Assembly (NCBI GenBank): GCA_013696525.1
Contig: JACCYK010000199.1
Coordinates: 1 to 11,501, forward strand
From: Chloroflexia bacterium
Lineage (GTDB): Bacteria; Chloroflexota; Chloroflexia; Thermomicrobiales; UBA6265
Direction of reading: 5' to 3'
Length of the DNA: 11,501 bases
The notes beneath the pieces are model-generated. The model was not told the origin of the DNA and did no database searches. It worked only from the letters and a program-made list of their open reading frames with translations. Shown here piece after piece: positions 1 to 6,320 of the stretch; the stretch's first letter is position 1, and each line of letters opens with the position of its first letter. The translations under genes were made by a program, and so were the position numbers.

Positions 1-701
1 GGACTGAACATGGCGTTGGCCAGCTCCAACACCTGCTCCTCGGTCGTGCCGTCCGGGACTTGGCCGAGAATCATGTGGTGTGGCTGCTCACCAGTGGTGG
101 TGATCTGCCAGATTTGCGGCCCGGCGGTGATCGTTTCCGGCAGGACGAAGGCCATCTCCACCAACTCGATCGCGATCACGTCCGCCGGGTTATCCAGGGT
201 GGGCATCTCGCCGGTGACCATGATCGACTTCGGCAGATTTGAGTCTTCCCCGCTCGGGCCCTCGTCGGTATCCTCGTAGACGTACAAGTTGACGATCCAC
301 TCCCCGGGCGTCAGATCGAGGATCACGTCGCCGGTCTCACCCGGCTCGCTGAGTGGCCCGCCGTTGAAAACCGTCTCGAAAAACCAATCCGGAACGGAGA
401 ATTCTTGACTCTCGAAGGCCGTCATCAGGTCGTCGACCGTGGTCCCCTCGGGGAGCTGCAAAAACTCCAAATCAGCCGAGAGCTCGCCGCTGTTCTCCAG
501 CACCACCCGGTACCGGCCGGCCTCGATCTCTTCCGGGATGTCGAAGTCGGTCCCATCGGTGGTGACCACCAGTTCCGGGTAACCGAGTCCGGCCAGCAGC
601 GAATCCCCGGCCTCGGGGGTCGCCTCCTGGGCGGCGACCGCGAGCATGCCCGGGCCGAGTAGCGCCGCGATGAGCGCGAATAACGCGAAGAGACGTCGCA
701 T
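1..701 (-). CDS. Secreted plastocyanin/cupredoxin-like protein, C-terminus cut by window edge
   Basis: The first 233 residues are visible; the gene runs off the left edge. The start ATG (701-699) follows AAGGAG (complement of 710-715) with 8 bases between. Residues 1-24 form a signal peptide: MRR, a hydrophobic core, then a likely cut in AVAA-QEATPEAG, so the product is exported. The mature part has two copies of one module. Residues about 54-96 (IPEEIEAG ... NSGE ... LPEGTT) and about 185-230 (VLPETITAG ... TTGEQPHH ... VPDGTT) line up without gaps at an offset of 132 residues. The second copy carries a His-His pair (208-209), as in cupredoxin-like proteins where His binds copper; the first has Ala-Asp there. 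Copper binding is inference, because the end of the domain with the other ligands lies outside the window. It is transcribed divergently from hflX. Confidence 0.8.
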   Translation of the reverse strand, partial: MRRLFALFALIAALLGPGMLAVAAQEATPEAGDSLLAGLGYPELVVTTDGTDFDIPEEIEAGRYRVVLENSGELSADLEFLQLPEGTTVDDLMTAFESQEFSVPDWFFETVFNGGPLSEPGETGDVILDLTPGEWIVNLYVYEDTDEGPSGEDSNLPKSIMVTGEMPTLDNPADVIAIELVEMAFVLPETITAGPQIWQITTTGEQPHHMILGQVPDGTTEEQVLELANAMFS

Positions 702-1017
702 CGAACGGTCTCCTTTCTGATGTGATCCAGACAGACATGAGCGCATGTCCTCCCCACGGCGGCCGACTCAGGGAGGGCCAGCCTCATCGTAGGGTACCAA
801 ATGCCCGGTTGAAACGTGTGAACGACGTATTTGCCGAGGTCGAATCAAGCGAACGGCCCTACGTCAACATACGTAGCCAGGTGAACGACACCACGGCAAT
901 CTGACGACCGTCACACTGGATCGGTCGACGGGAACGTGGCGACCTCGAATCGGCGGCGGGTCCGATCAACGGCCGGCTCGCCGGCCAGGAGGACGAAAAG
1001 TGCTGGCAGCGGCGCGG

Positions 1018-1023
1018 TATAAT
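1018..1023 (+). promoter_or_regulatory. Candidate -10 element for hflX-mglA
   Basis: A perfect TATAAT in otherwise very GC-rich DNA, 51 bases before the hflX Shine-Dalgarno site, predicting a start of transcription near 1030. No good -35 lies 16-18 bases upstream (the bases there are about GAAAAG), and there is no TG extension, so the promoter may need an activator or another sigma factor. Confidence 0.45.
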
Positions 1024-1073
1024 GAGCGGCGTACCCAGTGAGTTTGACCTGGATACGTGTCAATGCTGACATC

Positions 1074-1081
1074 AGAAGGAG
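1074..1081 (+). promoter_or_regulatory. Ribosome binding site that sets the hflX start
   Basis: AGAAGGAG is a strong Shine-Dalgarno match. Six bases downstream, in the hflX frame, is ATT at 1088. No ATG, GTG or TTG occurs in that frame between the upstream stop (TGA 1067-1069) and the TTG at 1292. The site is therefore the main argument for translation starting at the ATT. Confidence 0.6.
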
Positions 1082-1087
1082 CATCCC

Positions 1088-2452
1088 ATTCCACGTATTG
1101 CCCTTCCCACCCACACTCCAACCGAGCATGCCCTCCTGGTCGCGGTCGAGCAGCCGGGACAGCCCTGGGCCGCCGCCGACTCGCTGGAAGAGCTGGCCCG
1201 TCTGGCCGAAACGGTTGATGTCGAGGTCGCCGGCTCCGTCACCCAGAAGCTAGCCCACCCGCGGGCCGGCACCTATGTCGGCAAAGGCAAGTTGCAAGAG
1301 ATCATTGATCGCCGGGACGACCTCGAGTATGACGTCGTCATGGTTGATGATGACCTCTCGCCGGTCCAGCAGCGCAACCTCGAGAAGGCGCTCGACGTCA
1401 AGGTGATCGACCGCACGGCGCTGATCCTCGATGTCTTTGCCCGGCGGGCGGTCACCCACGAGGGCCGGCTGCAGGTCGAGCTGGCGCAGATGGAGTACCG
1501 GCTGCCGCGGTTGACTGGACTTTGGACCCACCTCTCGCGTCAGGGGGTCGGCGGGGTCGGCCTTCGCGGGCCCGGTGAGACGCAGTTGGAGAGCGACCGG
1601 CGGGAGCTGGGGAAGCGGATCGTCCACATCAAGCGCGAACTGGAAGAGGTGCATACGCATCGCCAACGCTATCGTGATCGCCGCCGCGACGTGCCGATCC
1701 CGGTCGTCGCCCTGGTTGGCTACACCAACGCCGGCAAGAGCACCCTGCTCAATACGCTGACCGGGGCCGGGGTGATGGCCGAGGACAAGCTCTTCGCCAC
1801 GCTCGACCCGACGACCCGGCGGGCGCCGCTGCCCGGCGGCCGCGAGGTGCTGTTCACCGACACCGTGGGCTTTATCAACAACCTCCCCACCCTGCTGATC
1901 GCCGCCTTCCGGGCCACCCTGGAGGAGATCAATGAGGCGACCCTCCTGCTCCATGTCGTTGACGGCACGCATCCGAACGCGGTCGAGCAGATCCGCGCCG
2001 TGAACGAGGTGCTTGAAGACCTGGGCGCCGACGACAAGCCCGTCGTCACCGCGCTCAACAAGATTGACCGCCTGTTGCCGGACGCCTCGCACAACGGGGC
2101 GACGCCGGACCTCGCGGCGCTGGTCGCGCGGCTCGGCCCGGTGACGGAGCTGGTGCCGGAGGCGATCCCGATTTCCGCCGCCAACGGCTGGGGTCTCGAC
2201 CGCCTGCTGGCGACGATCGAGACGGTCATTGAGCGGGAGGCCGATTTTGTCGCGGTCCAGTTAACGGTGCCGTACAGCCGGACCGACCTGGTCAATCGCT
2301 TCCATGGCACCGGCCGGGTCGAGACGGTCGCCCACGATGAGCGGGGGACGACGATCCTGGGCACGCTGCCGGCCGCGTTTCTCGGTCAGTTCGCGCCCTA
2401 CCTGACGCGGCGGCCGGGGACCGAGGCAGTGCCGCCGGCGTCAGCCTCCTAA
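1088..2452 (+). CDS. hflX: GTPase HflX
   Basis: HflX is a cytoplasmic translational GTPase that binds the 50S subunit and splits stalled or stressed ribosomes. The product is 454 residues, close to the usual 420-450. The N-terminal HflX domain is present: ALLVAVEQPG, then SLEELARLAETVDVEVAG, then GTYVGKGKLQEI. A linker follows with GVGLRGPGETQLESDRR, a hallmark of the family. The G domain has G1 GYTNAGKS (about 211-218), G3 DTVGF (258-262), G4 NKID (324-327) and G5 SAA (about 363-365). The start is unusual. The frame is open from 1070 but has no ATG/GTG/TTG until 1292, and starting at 1292 would delete the first 68 residues, which clearly match the family. AGAAGGAG at 1074-1081 points to ATT at 1088; a base error or mutation from ATG is the alternative. 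The mglA-like gene follows 54 bases on. Confidence 0.9.
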   Translation: MPRIALPTHTPTEHALLVAVEQPGQPWAAADSLEELARLAETVDVEVAGSVTQKLAHPRAGTYVGKGKLQEIIDRRDDLEYDVVMVDDDLSPVQQRNLEKALDVKVIDRTALILDVFARRAVTHEGRLQVELAQMEYRLPRLTGLWTHLSRQGVGGVGLRGPGETQLESDRRELGKRIVHIKRELEEVHTHRQRYRDRRRDVPIPVVALVGYTNAGKSTLLNTLTGAGVMAEDKLFATLDPTTRRAPLPGGREVLFTDTVGFINNLPTLLIAAFRATLEEINEATLLLHVVDGTHPNAVEQIRAVNEVLEDLGADDKPVVTALNKIDRLLPDASHNGATPDLAALVARLGPVTELVPEAIPISAANGWGLDRLLATIETVIEREADFVAVQLTVPYSRTDLVNRFHGTGRVETVAHDERGTTILGTLPAAFLGQFAPYLTRRPGTEAVPPASAS

Positions 2453-2506
2453 TGGCCGCCGGCGATCGGGAACCCATAAGCGCCCGCGCCGTCGCCAGGG
2501 GCAACG

Positions 2507-3082
2507 ATGGCGCTGGTTGATCTCGCCGGGCGTCAGATCCGCGGCAAGATCGTCTATTACGGGCCGGCCTACGGCGGCAAGACGACCAACCTCGAATACA
2601 TTTACCGGACGGTGCCGGCGGCGGCCACGGGCGAGCTGCACGCCATCGCCGCCGAGAACGAGCGAACGCTGTTCTTCGATTATTTCCCGCTCGACCTGGG
2701 AACGGTCAACGGCTTCACCATCCGGTATCAGCTCTACACGGTGCCGGGGCAGGCGCACTACGAGCGGACCCGGCAGGCGGTCCTAAGCGGCGCTGATGGC
2801 GTGGTGTTCGTCGCCGATTCCGCGGCCGAGCGGCTGGTTGACAACGAGCAAAGCCTGGATGAGCTGCGGCAGCACTTGCTTGGCCAGGGGAAAACGCTGG
2901 CGACGATGCCATTCGTCGTGCAATACAACAAGCGCGACCAGCCGACCGCGTTGCCAACCGCCGAGCTTGACCAGCGCCTCAACCCAGGCGCCGCCATGAC
3001 GGTCGAGGCGATTGCCGTGTCGGGAGCCGGCGTGTTCGAGACGTTGCGGGCAATCTGCAAACTGGTGACGCGGAGTTTGTAA
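2507..3082 (+). CDS. mglA: MglA-like small Ras-superfamily GTPase
   Basis: A 191-residue cytoplasmic small GTPase. In Myxococcus, MglA sets cell polarity and drives gliding and type IV pilus motility together with its GAP, MglB; in Thermus, Deinococcus and Chloroflexota its role is less clear. The key positions match MglA numbering: P-loop GPAYGGKTT (19-27), switch I with R53 and T54, the switch II motif TVPGQ with Q82, and base recognition NKRD (141-144). It should therefore bind and hydrolyse GTP. The start ATG has a modest site, AGGGG at 2497-2501. It lies 54 bases after hflX, same strand, with no clear promoter between, so co-transcription is likely. No roadblock-domain (MglB) partner is in the window. 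Convergent hairpins follow. The family call is confident; motility is not shown. Confidence 0.88.
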   Translation: MALVDLAGRQIRGKIVYYGPAYGGKTTNLEYIYRTVPAAATGELHAIAAENERTLFFDYFPLDLGTVNGFTIRYQLYTVPGQAHYERTRQAVLSGADGVVFVADSAAERLVDNEQSLDELRQHLLGQGKTLATMPFVVQYNKRDQPTALPTAELDQRLNPGAAMTVEAIAVSGAGVFETLRAICKLVTRSL

Positions 3083-3136
3083 ACTGGCCGGTGCCTTGTA
3101 CTCGTTGACAATAGCGCAATGTCGAGCCGGCGACGA

Positions 3137-3162
3137 AGCGCGGGGCTGAAAGCCACCGCGCT
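3137..3162. terminator. Strong hairpin in convergent spacer
   Basis: An 11-bp stem: AGCGCGG+GGCT pairs with AGCC+CCGCGCT around a GAA loop, with one bulged A at 3155. It lies 54 bases after the mglA stop and has no run of T on either side, so it is not a classic intrinsic terminator. It may protect the mRNA 3' end or act with the second hairpin. Confidence 0.45.
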
Positions 3163-3170
3163 GAGTTCAC

Positions 3171-3197
3171 AAACCCGGCGAAAAGCCGGCTGGTTTT
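3171..3197. terminator. Probable terminator between mglA and the ethD-like gene
   Basis: AAACC+CGGC (3171-3179) pairs with GCCG (3185-3188) and GGTTT (3192-3196) across a GAAAA loop and a 3-base bulge, followed by a short T run ending at 3197. Read on the minus strand it also gives a GC stem. It sits between two genes that converge, so it could serve both. The T tract is short, so this call is moderate. Confidence 0.4.
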
Positions 3198-3224
3198 CCC
3201 GAATCGGGGAAGCAGGCATCGGCG

Positions 3225-3542
3225 TCACACGATAACGTGCTCGTCGCCGAAGAACGACGTGGTGACCGTGACGTCCTGGAAATTCGGGGCGTCGGCGATG
3301 GCGGCGGCGAACTCGGGGCTGGCGATGGCCGTGTCGTGGGCGGCGCGGTCGTCGAAACTGAGGATTGCCACGCCATCGAAGACGGGCTCGCCGTCGTGGA
3401 GACCGGTGACGGTGTAGAGCTTGTAGGCGCGGATGCCCGGCACGTTCGCGGTGAGCGGCGTGTGGTCATCGACCCAGTAGCGGGCGAACTCCTCCGGGCT
3501 CAAGTCCGGCCGTCGTTTGACCAGGAACACGACATTGAACAT
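3225..3542 (-). CDS. EthD-family (dimeric alpha/beta barrel) protein
   Basis: A 105-residue single-domain protein. It begins MFNVVFLVKRRPDLSPEEF, followed by ARYWVDDHTPLTANVPGIR, the typical EthD start: a first beta strand, a helix, then a W...H.PL motif. The fold is a ferredoxin-like dimer. The family is named after a protein needed for ethyl tert-butyl ether breakdown; other members act in polyketide or aromatic metabolism, and most have no proven reaction. There is no signal peptide. The gene starts 20 bases after the stop of the upstream dehydrogenase, and its binding site GGGAG (complement of 3549-3553, 6 bases from the ATG) lies in that spacer, so the two are almost surely one operon. 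This suggests a role in acyl-CoA or aromatic catabolism, which is inference. Confidence 0.8.
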   Translation of the reverse strand: MFNVVFLVKRRPDLSPEEFARYWVDDHTPLTANVPGIRAYKLYTVTGLHDGEPVFDGVAILSFDDRAAHDTAIASPEFAAAIADAPNFQDVTVTTSFFGDEHVIV

Positions 3543-3562
3543 CTTACGCTCCCGCTCCTTGC

Positions 3563-4522
3563 TCAGTCAGCGTCTCGCTCCGGGTTGGGCGCCGGGCTGT
3601 CAAAGAAATCGAGGTACTCCGGGTCCGGGTGGCGGTAAAAGCCTTGGCCCGTCTTTTCGCCCAGCGCGCCGGCGGCCAGGCGCTGGTGCAGCACCTTCGA
3701 TGGTTGGTCGGCCGGGTCGGTGGCGACCCGCTGGTAGGAAGTCTCGATATCGGCCACGACGTCCAGGCCGACCATGTCCATCACGCCGAATGGGCCGATC
3801 GGGGTGCCGAAGAAGAGCATCCAGAGCCGGTCGACGTCCTCCGGGTCGGCGTGGCCCTCGTCGACGACGCGCAGCGACTCGCGCTTCACCGCCCGCCAGA
3901 TGCGGTTGATGATGAAGCCCTTGCTTTCGCCCTGGACCACCGCCGTGACGAGGCCCAGCGATCGCGCGAAGCGGTCCACCCGCTCGATCACGTCCCGCCG
4001 AGTGACGCCGCAGCCCATCAGCTCGAGCATGTTGCGCGACCAGATTGGGGCGAAGAAATGCGTGTTGAGCAACCGGCCGGGATCGGCGATGGCCGGCGCC
4101 AGCAATGAAGAGGGTAAGGACGAGCTGTTGGTGGAAAGGATGGCGTCCGGCGCCAGGCGGTCGAGGGCGGCGAAGACCTCCAGCTTAGTGTCGACGTCTT
4201 CGCGCACCGCTTCGATCACGAGATCGACCCCGGCGACCGCCTCCGCCAGGTCCGCGACGGGCTGAATGCGGGCGAGGATCGCTTGGTGGTCGGCCGGCGG
4301 CTGTAAGCGGTAGACGTGGTGTTCGTATTGGGGCGCGTTCGGCAGGCCACGCAACTCGTCCTGGATCGCCGGCAGGGCCCGCGTCAGCGCGGCGGGCATC
4401 GCGTCGTGGATGCGGACCGGATAGCCGTTGGCCGCGCTGAGGGCCGCGATCTGACGGCCCATGGTGCCGGCGCCGATCACGGCGACGGTCCGGATGTCGC
4501 CCGCCGCCCCGACCTCGTCCAT
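3563..4522 (-). CDS. 3-hydroxyacyl-CoA dehydrogenase, NAD-binding type
   Basis: A 319-residue cytoplasmic enzyme, expected to oxidise (S)-3-hydroxyacyl-CoA to 3-ketoacyl-CoA with NAD+, as in beta-oxidation or butanoyl-CoA metabolism. The N-terminal Rossmann domain has VAVIGAGTMG (glycines at 17, 19, 22) and the acidic residue D40 after the second strand. The catalytic set is in place: S134 in STNSSS, H155 in THFFAP, E167, and N206 in GFIINR. The His-Glu spacing of 12 equals that of the well-known enzymes. The C-terminal helical domain ends with the usual GEKTGQGFY. The motif after the catalytic His is AP-IWSRN rather than the common NPV, so the substrate may be unusual. The start ATG follows GGGAGGGG closely. 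It is first in an operon with the EthD-like gene. A related L-gulonate or hydroxybutyrate type dehydrogenase cannot be excluded. Confidence 0.87.
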   Translation of the reverse strand: MDEVGAAGDIRTVAVIGAGTMGRQIAALSAANGYPVRIHDAMPAALTRALPAIQDELRGLPNAPQYEHHVYRLQPPADHQAILARIQPVADLAEAVAGVDLVIEAVREDVDTKLEVFAALDRLAPDAILSTNSSSLPSSLLAPAIADPGRLLNTHFFAPIWSRNMLELMGCGVTRRDVIERVDRFARSLGLVTAVVQGESKGFIINRIWRAVKRESLRVVDEGHADPEDVDRLWMLFFGTPIGPFGVMDMVGLDVVADIETSYQRVATDPADQPSKVLHQRLAAGALGEKTGQGFYRHPDPEYLDFFDSPAPNPERDAD

Positions 4523-4638
4523 ACGCCCCTCCCTTGGTCATCGCCTTGGTCCAATGGCGTAGTTTGCCACGGTTCGACCCATACCGGGGACCGAGGTTCT
4601 CCCGCGATCGTGGTAGTAATGGCCGCCGGACGACCGAG

Positions 4639-5139
4639 CTATTTGATGAATTGGATCGAGCAGGGGTAGCGGAAGATACCGTCGTTCCAGGCGCGGAGCG
4701 CGGCGGCCAACGAGAGCAGCAGCCAGGCCAGGCCCAAGCCGAGCATTGCCGGCAGGGTGAACACCAACCCGATGCCAAGGGTCGTAAAGGTGAGCACCGC
4801 CAGGGCGAAGAAGTAGAGCAGCACCGAGAGGTTGAAGTTCAGCGCCTGGCGGGCGTTCTCGGCGGCGAAGGGATCAACTTCTTTTCGCGCCATCCAGATC
4901 ACGAATGGGCCGACCGCCGCGCCGAGGATGACGGCGAAGGCGCCGATCAGCGCCGACAGATGGGCCGCCACTGCCCAATAGCGGGAATCCTGATTTGCCC
5001 CGGTCAGCGAAACGGGAGACGCTTGTCCGTAGTAGGGCAGCATTTCCGCCGGTCCCGTCGCCGCGATGAAGGGAGCGCCGCAGCGAGCGCAAAAGTGGTC
5101 GGCGGCGGTAGCGGCCTGCCCACAGTTGGAGCAGATCAT
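4639..5139 (-). CDS. Zinc-ribbon DUF4870 membrane protein
   Basis: A 166-residue protein. Residues 1-24 form a zinc ribbon with C3-x2-C6 and C17-x2-C20. A flexible stretch follows, then a DUF4870 (Tic20-like) domain with about three to four membrane segments: around 53-83 (WAVAAHLSALIGAF ... GPFVIWM), and two more within about 100-150 (LNFNLSVLLYFFALAVL and LVFTLPAMLGLGLAWLLL). The motif RKEVDPFAAENARQALNFN between them is the family signature, as is the end RYPCSIQFIK. Function is not known for the family. The ATG has AGGAG about 10 bases upstream. It is transcribed away from the ABC genes and stands alone, 116 bases from the dehydrogenase operon. I found no clear terminator or promoter. Confidence 0.85.
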   Translation of the reverse strand: MICSNCGQAATAADHFCARCGAPFIAATGPAEMLPYYGQASPVSLTGANQDSRYWAVAAHLSALIGAFAVILGAAVGPFVIWMARKEVDPFAAENARQALNFNLSVLLYFFALAVLTFTTLGIGLVFTLPAMLGLGLAWLLLSLAAALRAWNDGIFRYPCSIQFIK

Positions 5140-5339
5140 CGTGATTCGACTCCTGAGACGCGCGGTCTCGGTCAGTATCTAGGTGCCTGTCATGTCCAAC
5201 CGAACGTGCTTCGTCCGATCACACGTCGGATGATACCCCGCGGTTGTCACGGGGGCATGACGAAGGTGCCACGGCGGCATGGAGTCAGATCCGACATTCG
5301 GGCCGGGGCCGGCGGTAGCGGCCGGACCGGTGGCGATGC

Positions 5340-5345
5340 TACCCT
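5340..5345 (+). promoter_or_regulatory. Possible -10 element for leaderless ABC transcript
   Basis: TACCCT fits the TANNNT pattern common before leaderless genes in GC-rich bacteria. It ends 6 bases before the ATG at 5352, so the predicted first transcribed base is the A of that ATG. It agrees with the absence of a Shine-Dalgarno site. No -35 is visible. Confidence 0.25.
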
Positions 5346-5351
5346 GCTCGC

Positions 5352-6320
5352 ATGAGCACGCCAACCGGCCAACAAGCGGTCATCATCACGTCCGGGCTGA
5401 CCAAACGGTACGGCCGGATCGACGCCCTCACCGCGCTCGACCTCGCCGTCCCGAACGGCGTCATCTACGGGTTCCTGGGGCCGAACGGCGCCGGGAAGAC
5501 GACCGCGATCCGGTTGCTGATGGGGTTCATCCGGCCCAGCGCCGGGCGGGCGGCGATCTTCGGCCACGATACCTGGCGCGATGGGGTGGCGGCCCGGCGC
5601 GAGCTTGGCTTTCTCGTCAACGCGGAATCGCTGTACCCCGACCTGAGCGGACGTGACCAGCTCGACTACGCGGCGAGCATCTCCGGCCGGCCGCCCGTCT
5701 TGCGCCGTCGCCTGCTCGATGCGTTGGAGCTGAGCGACGATGCGCTCGGCCGCCGGTTGGGATCCTACTCCAAAGGCATGCGCCAGAAGTTGGCGTTGAC
5801 GGCGGCGCTTCAGCACGATCCGGCGCTGCTGATCCTCGATGAGCCGACCGACGGGCTCGATCCGCTGATCCAGCATGCTTTCGAAGAGATCCTCCGCGAG
5901 CGGCGCGATGCGGGGCGGACGGTGTTCATGTCCTCGCACGACCTGGCGGAGGTGGAGCGGATCTGCGAGCGGGTGGCGGTGGCCCGGGGCGGCAGGCTGA
6001 TCCTCGAAGCCGCGATCACGGATTTGACGCGGCGGCACCGGCGGACCGCCGAGGTCCGGTTCGCCGGCCCGGTTCCCGCCAGCCTGGCCGAACAGCCGCG
6101 GGTCACGCTCGTGCGACAGGAAGGGTCGCACGCGACGCTGGCGGTCGATGGCGACGTGACGCCGTTGGTTCGCTACCTGGCGGGGACCGACATGACGGAC
6201 CTGCTGCTACCGCCCCCGCGGCTCGAAGACATCTTCCTGGAGTTGTACGATACCCACGGTGTAAATGGTGCGACGGCGGAGGCGGCTGGAACGGCTATCA
6301 GCACTAGGCGGCGGCCGTGA
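5352..6320 (+). CDS. ABC-2 type transporter ATP-binding protein
   Basis: A 322-residue ABC ATPase that powers the permease encoded next. The motifs are in order: A-loop Y20, Walker A GPNGAGKTT (43-51), signature SYSKGMRQK (from 138), Walker B LLILDEP (159-165, with D163 and catalytic E164), D-loop GLDP, and H-loop H196. An additional C-terminal domain of about 100 residues follows, as in DrrA/CcmA-type exporters for lipids, drugs or antibiotics. The substrate cannot be read. The start is taken at ATG 5352, where the match to family N-termini begins. There is no Shine-Dalgarno site before it, but TACCCT at 5340-5345 lies so that transcription could begin at the ATG itself. The stop TGA overlaps the permease start by 4 bases (GTGA), so the pair is translationally coupled. 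Confidence 0.9.
   Translation: MSTPTGQQAVIITSGLTKRYGRIDALTALDLAVPNGVIYGFLGPNGAGKTTAIRLLMGFIRPSAGRAAIFGHDTWRDGVAARRELGFLVNAESLYPDLSGRDQLDYAASISGRPPVLRRRLLDALELSDDALGRRLGSYSKGMRQKLALTAALQHDPALLILDEPTDGLDPLIQHAFEEILRERRDAGRTVFMSSHDLAEVERICERVAVARGGRLILEAAITDLTRRHRRTAEVRFAGPVPASLAEQPRVTLVRQEGSHATLAVDGDVTPLVRYLAGTDMTDLLLPPPRLEDIFLELYDTHGVNGATAEAAGTAISTRRRP

Larger units (their letters stand above)
702..1087. other. Divergent intergenic region, no gene recognised
   Basis: These 386 bases separate the secreted-protein gene (-) from hflX (+). I see no convincing protein gene. Contents, all read by eye: a perfect TATAAT at 1018-1023; a possible minus-strand promoter with TTTCAA (complement of 809-814) and TACGAT (complement of 786-791), spaced 17 bases; an inverted repeat CTACGT-6-ACGTAG at 859-876; a direct repeat GTGAACGAC at 818-826 and 881-889, 63 bases apart; a tight hairpin GGCCGG-CTCG-CCGGCC at 971-986; and a possible 13-codon leader ORF at 1000-1041 behind AGGAGG at 987-992. 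Except for the TATAAT, each is weak on its own. Confidence 0.6.

Noticed and set aside
425..787. Other open frames opposite and beside the secreted-protein gene
   Set aside because: They are Arg/Pro-rich shadows. The frame starting at 701 has a signal peptide, a good ribosome binding site and internal homology.
1044..1072. TTGACC with TGACAT 17 bases later as an hflX promoter
   Set aside because: The -10 match is poor and the transcript would begin right at the Shine-Dalgarno site.
911..1129. A 72-residue minus-strand frame across the hflX upstream region
   Set aside because: It overlaps the start of hflX, has no ribosome binding site and resembles nothing; it would also cover the TATAAT.
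1250..2092. Long minus-strand open frame (280 codons) opposite hflX
   Set aside because: High-GC antisense frame; the plus strand carries all HflX motifs.
3105..3133. Perfect TTGACA at 3105-3110 as a promoter
   Set aside because: The bases 17 downstream (CCGGCG) are no -10, and there is no plus-strand gene to serve.
5214..5230. TCCGA-7-TCGGA inverted repeat between the DUF4870 and ABC genes
   Set aside because: Five-base arms are expected by chance at this GC content, and it matches no promoter that I can see.
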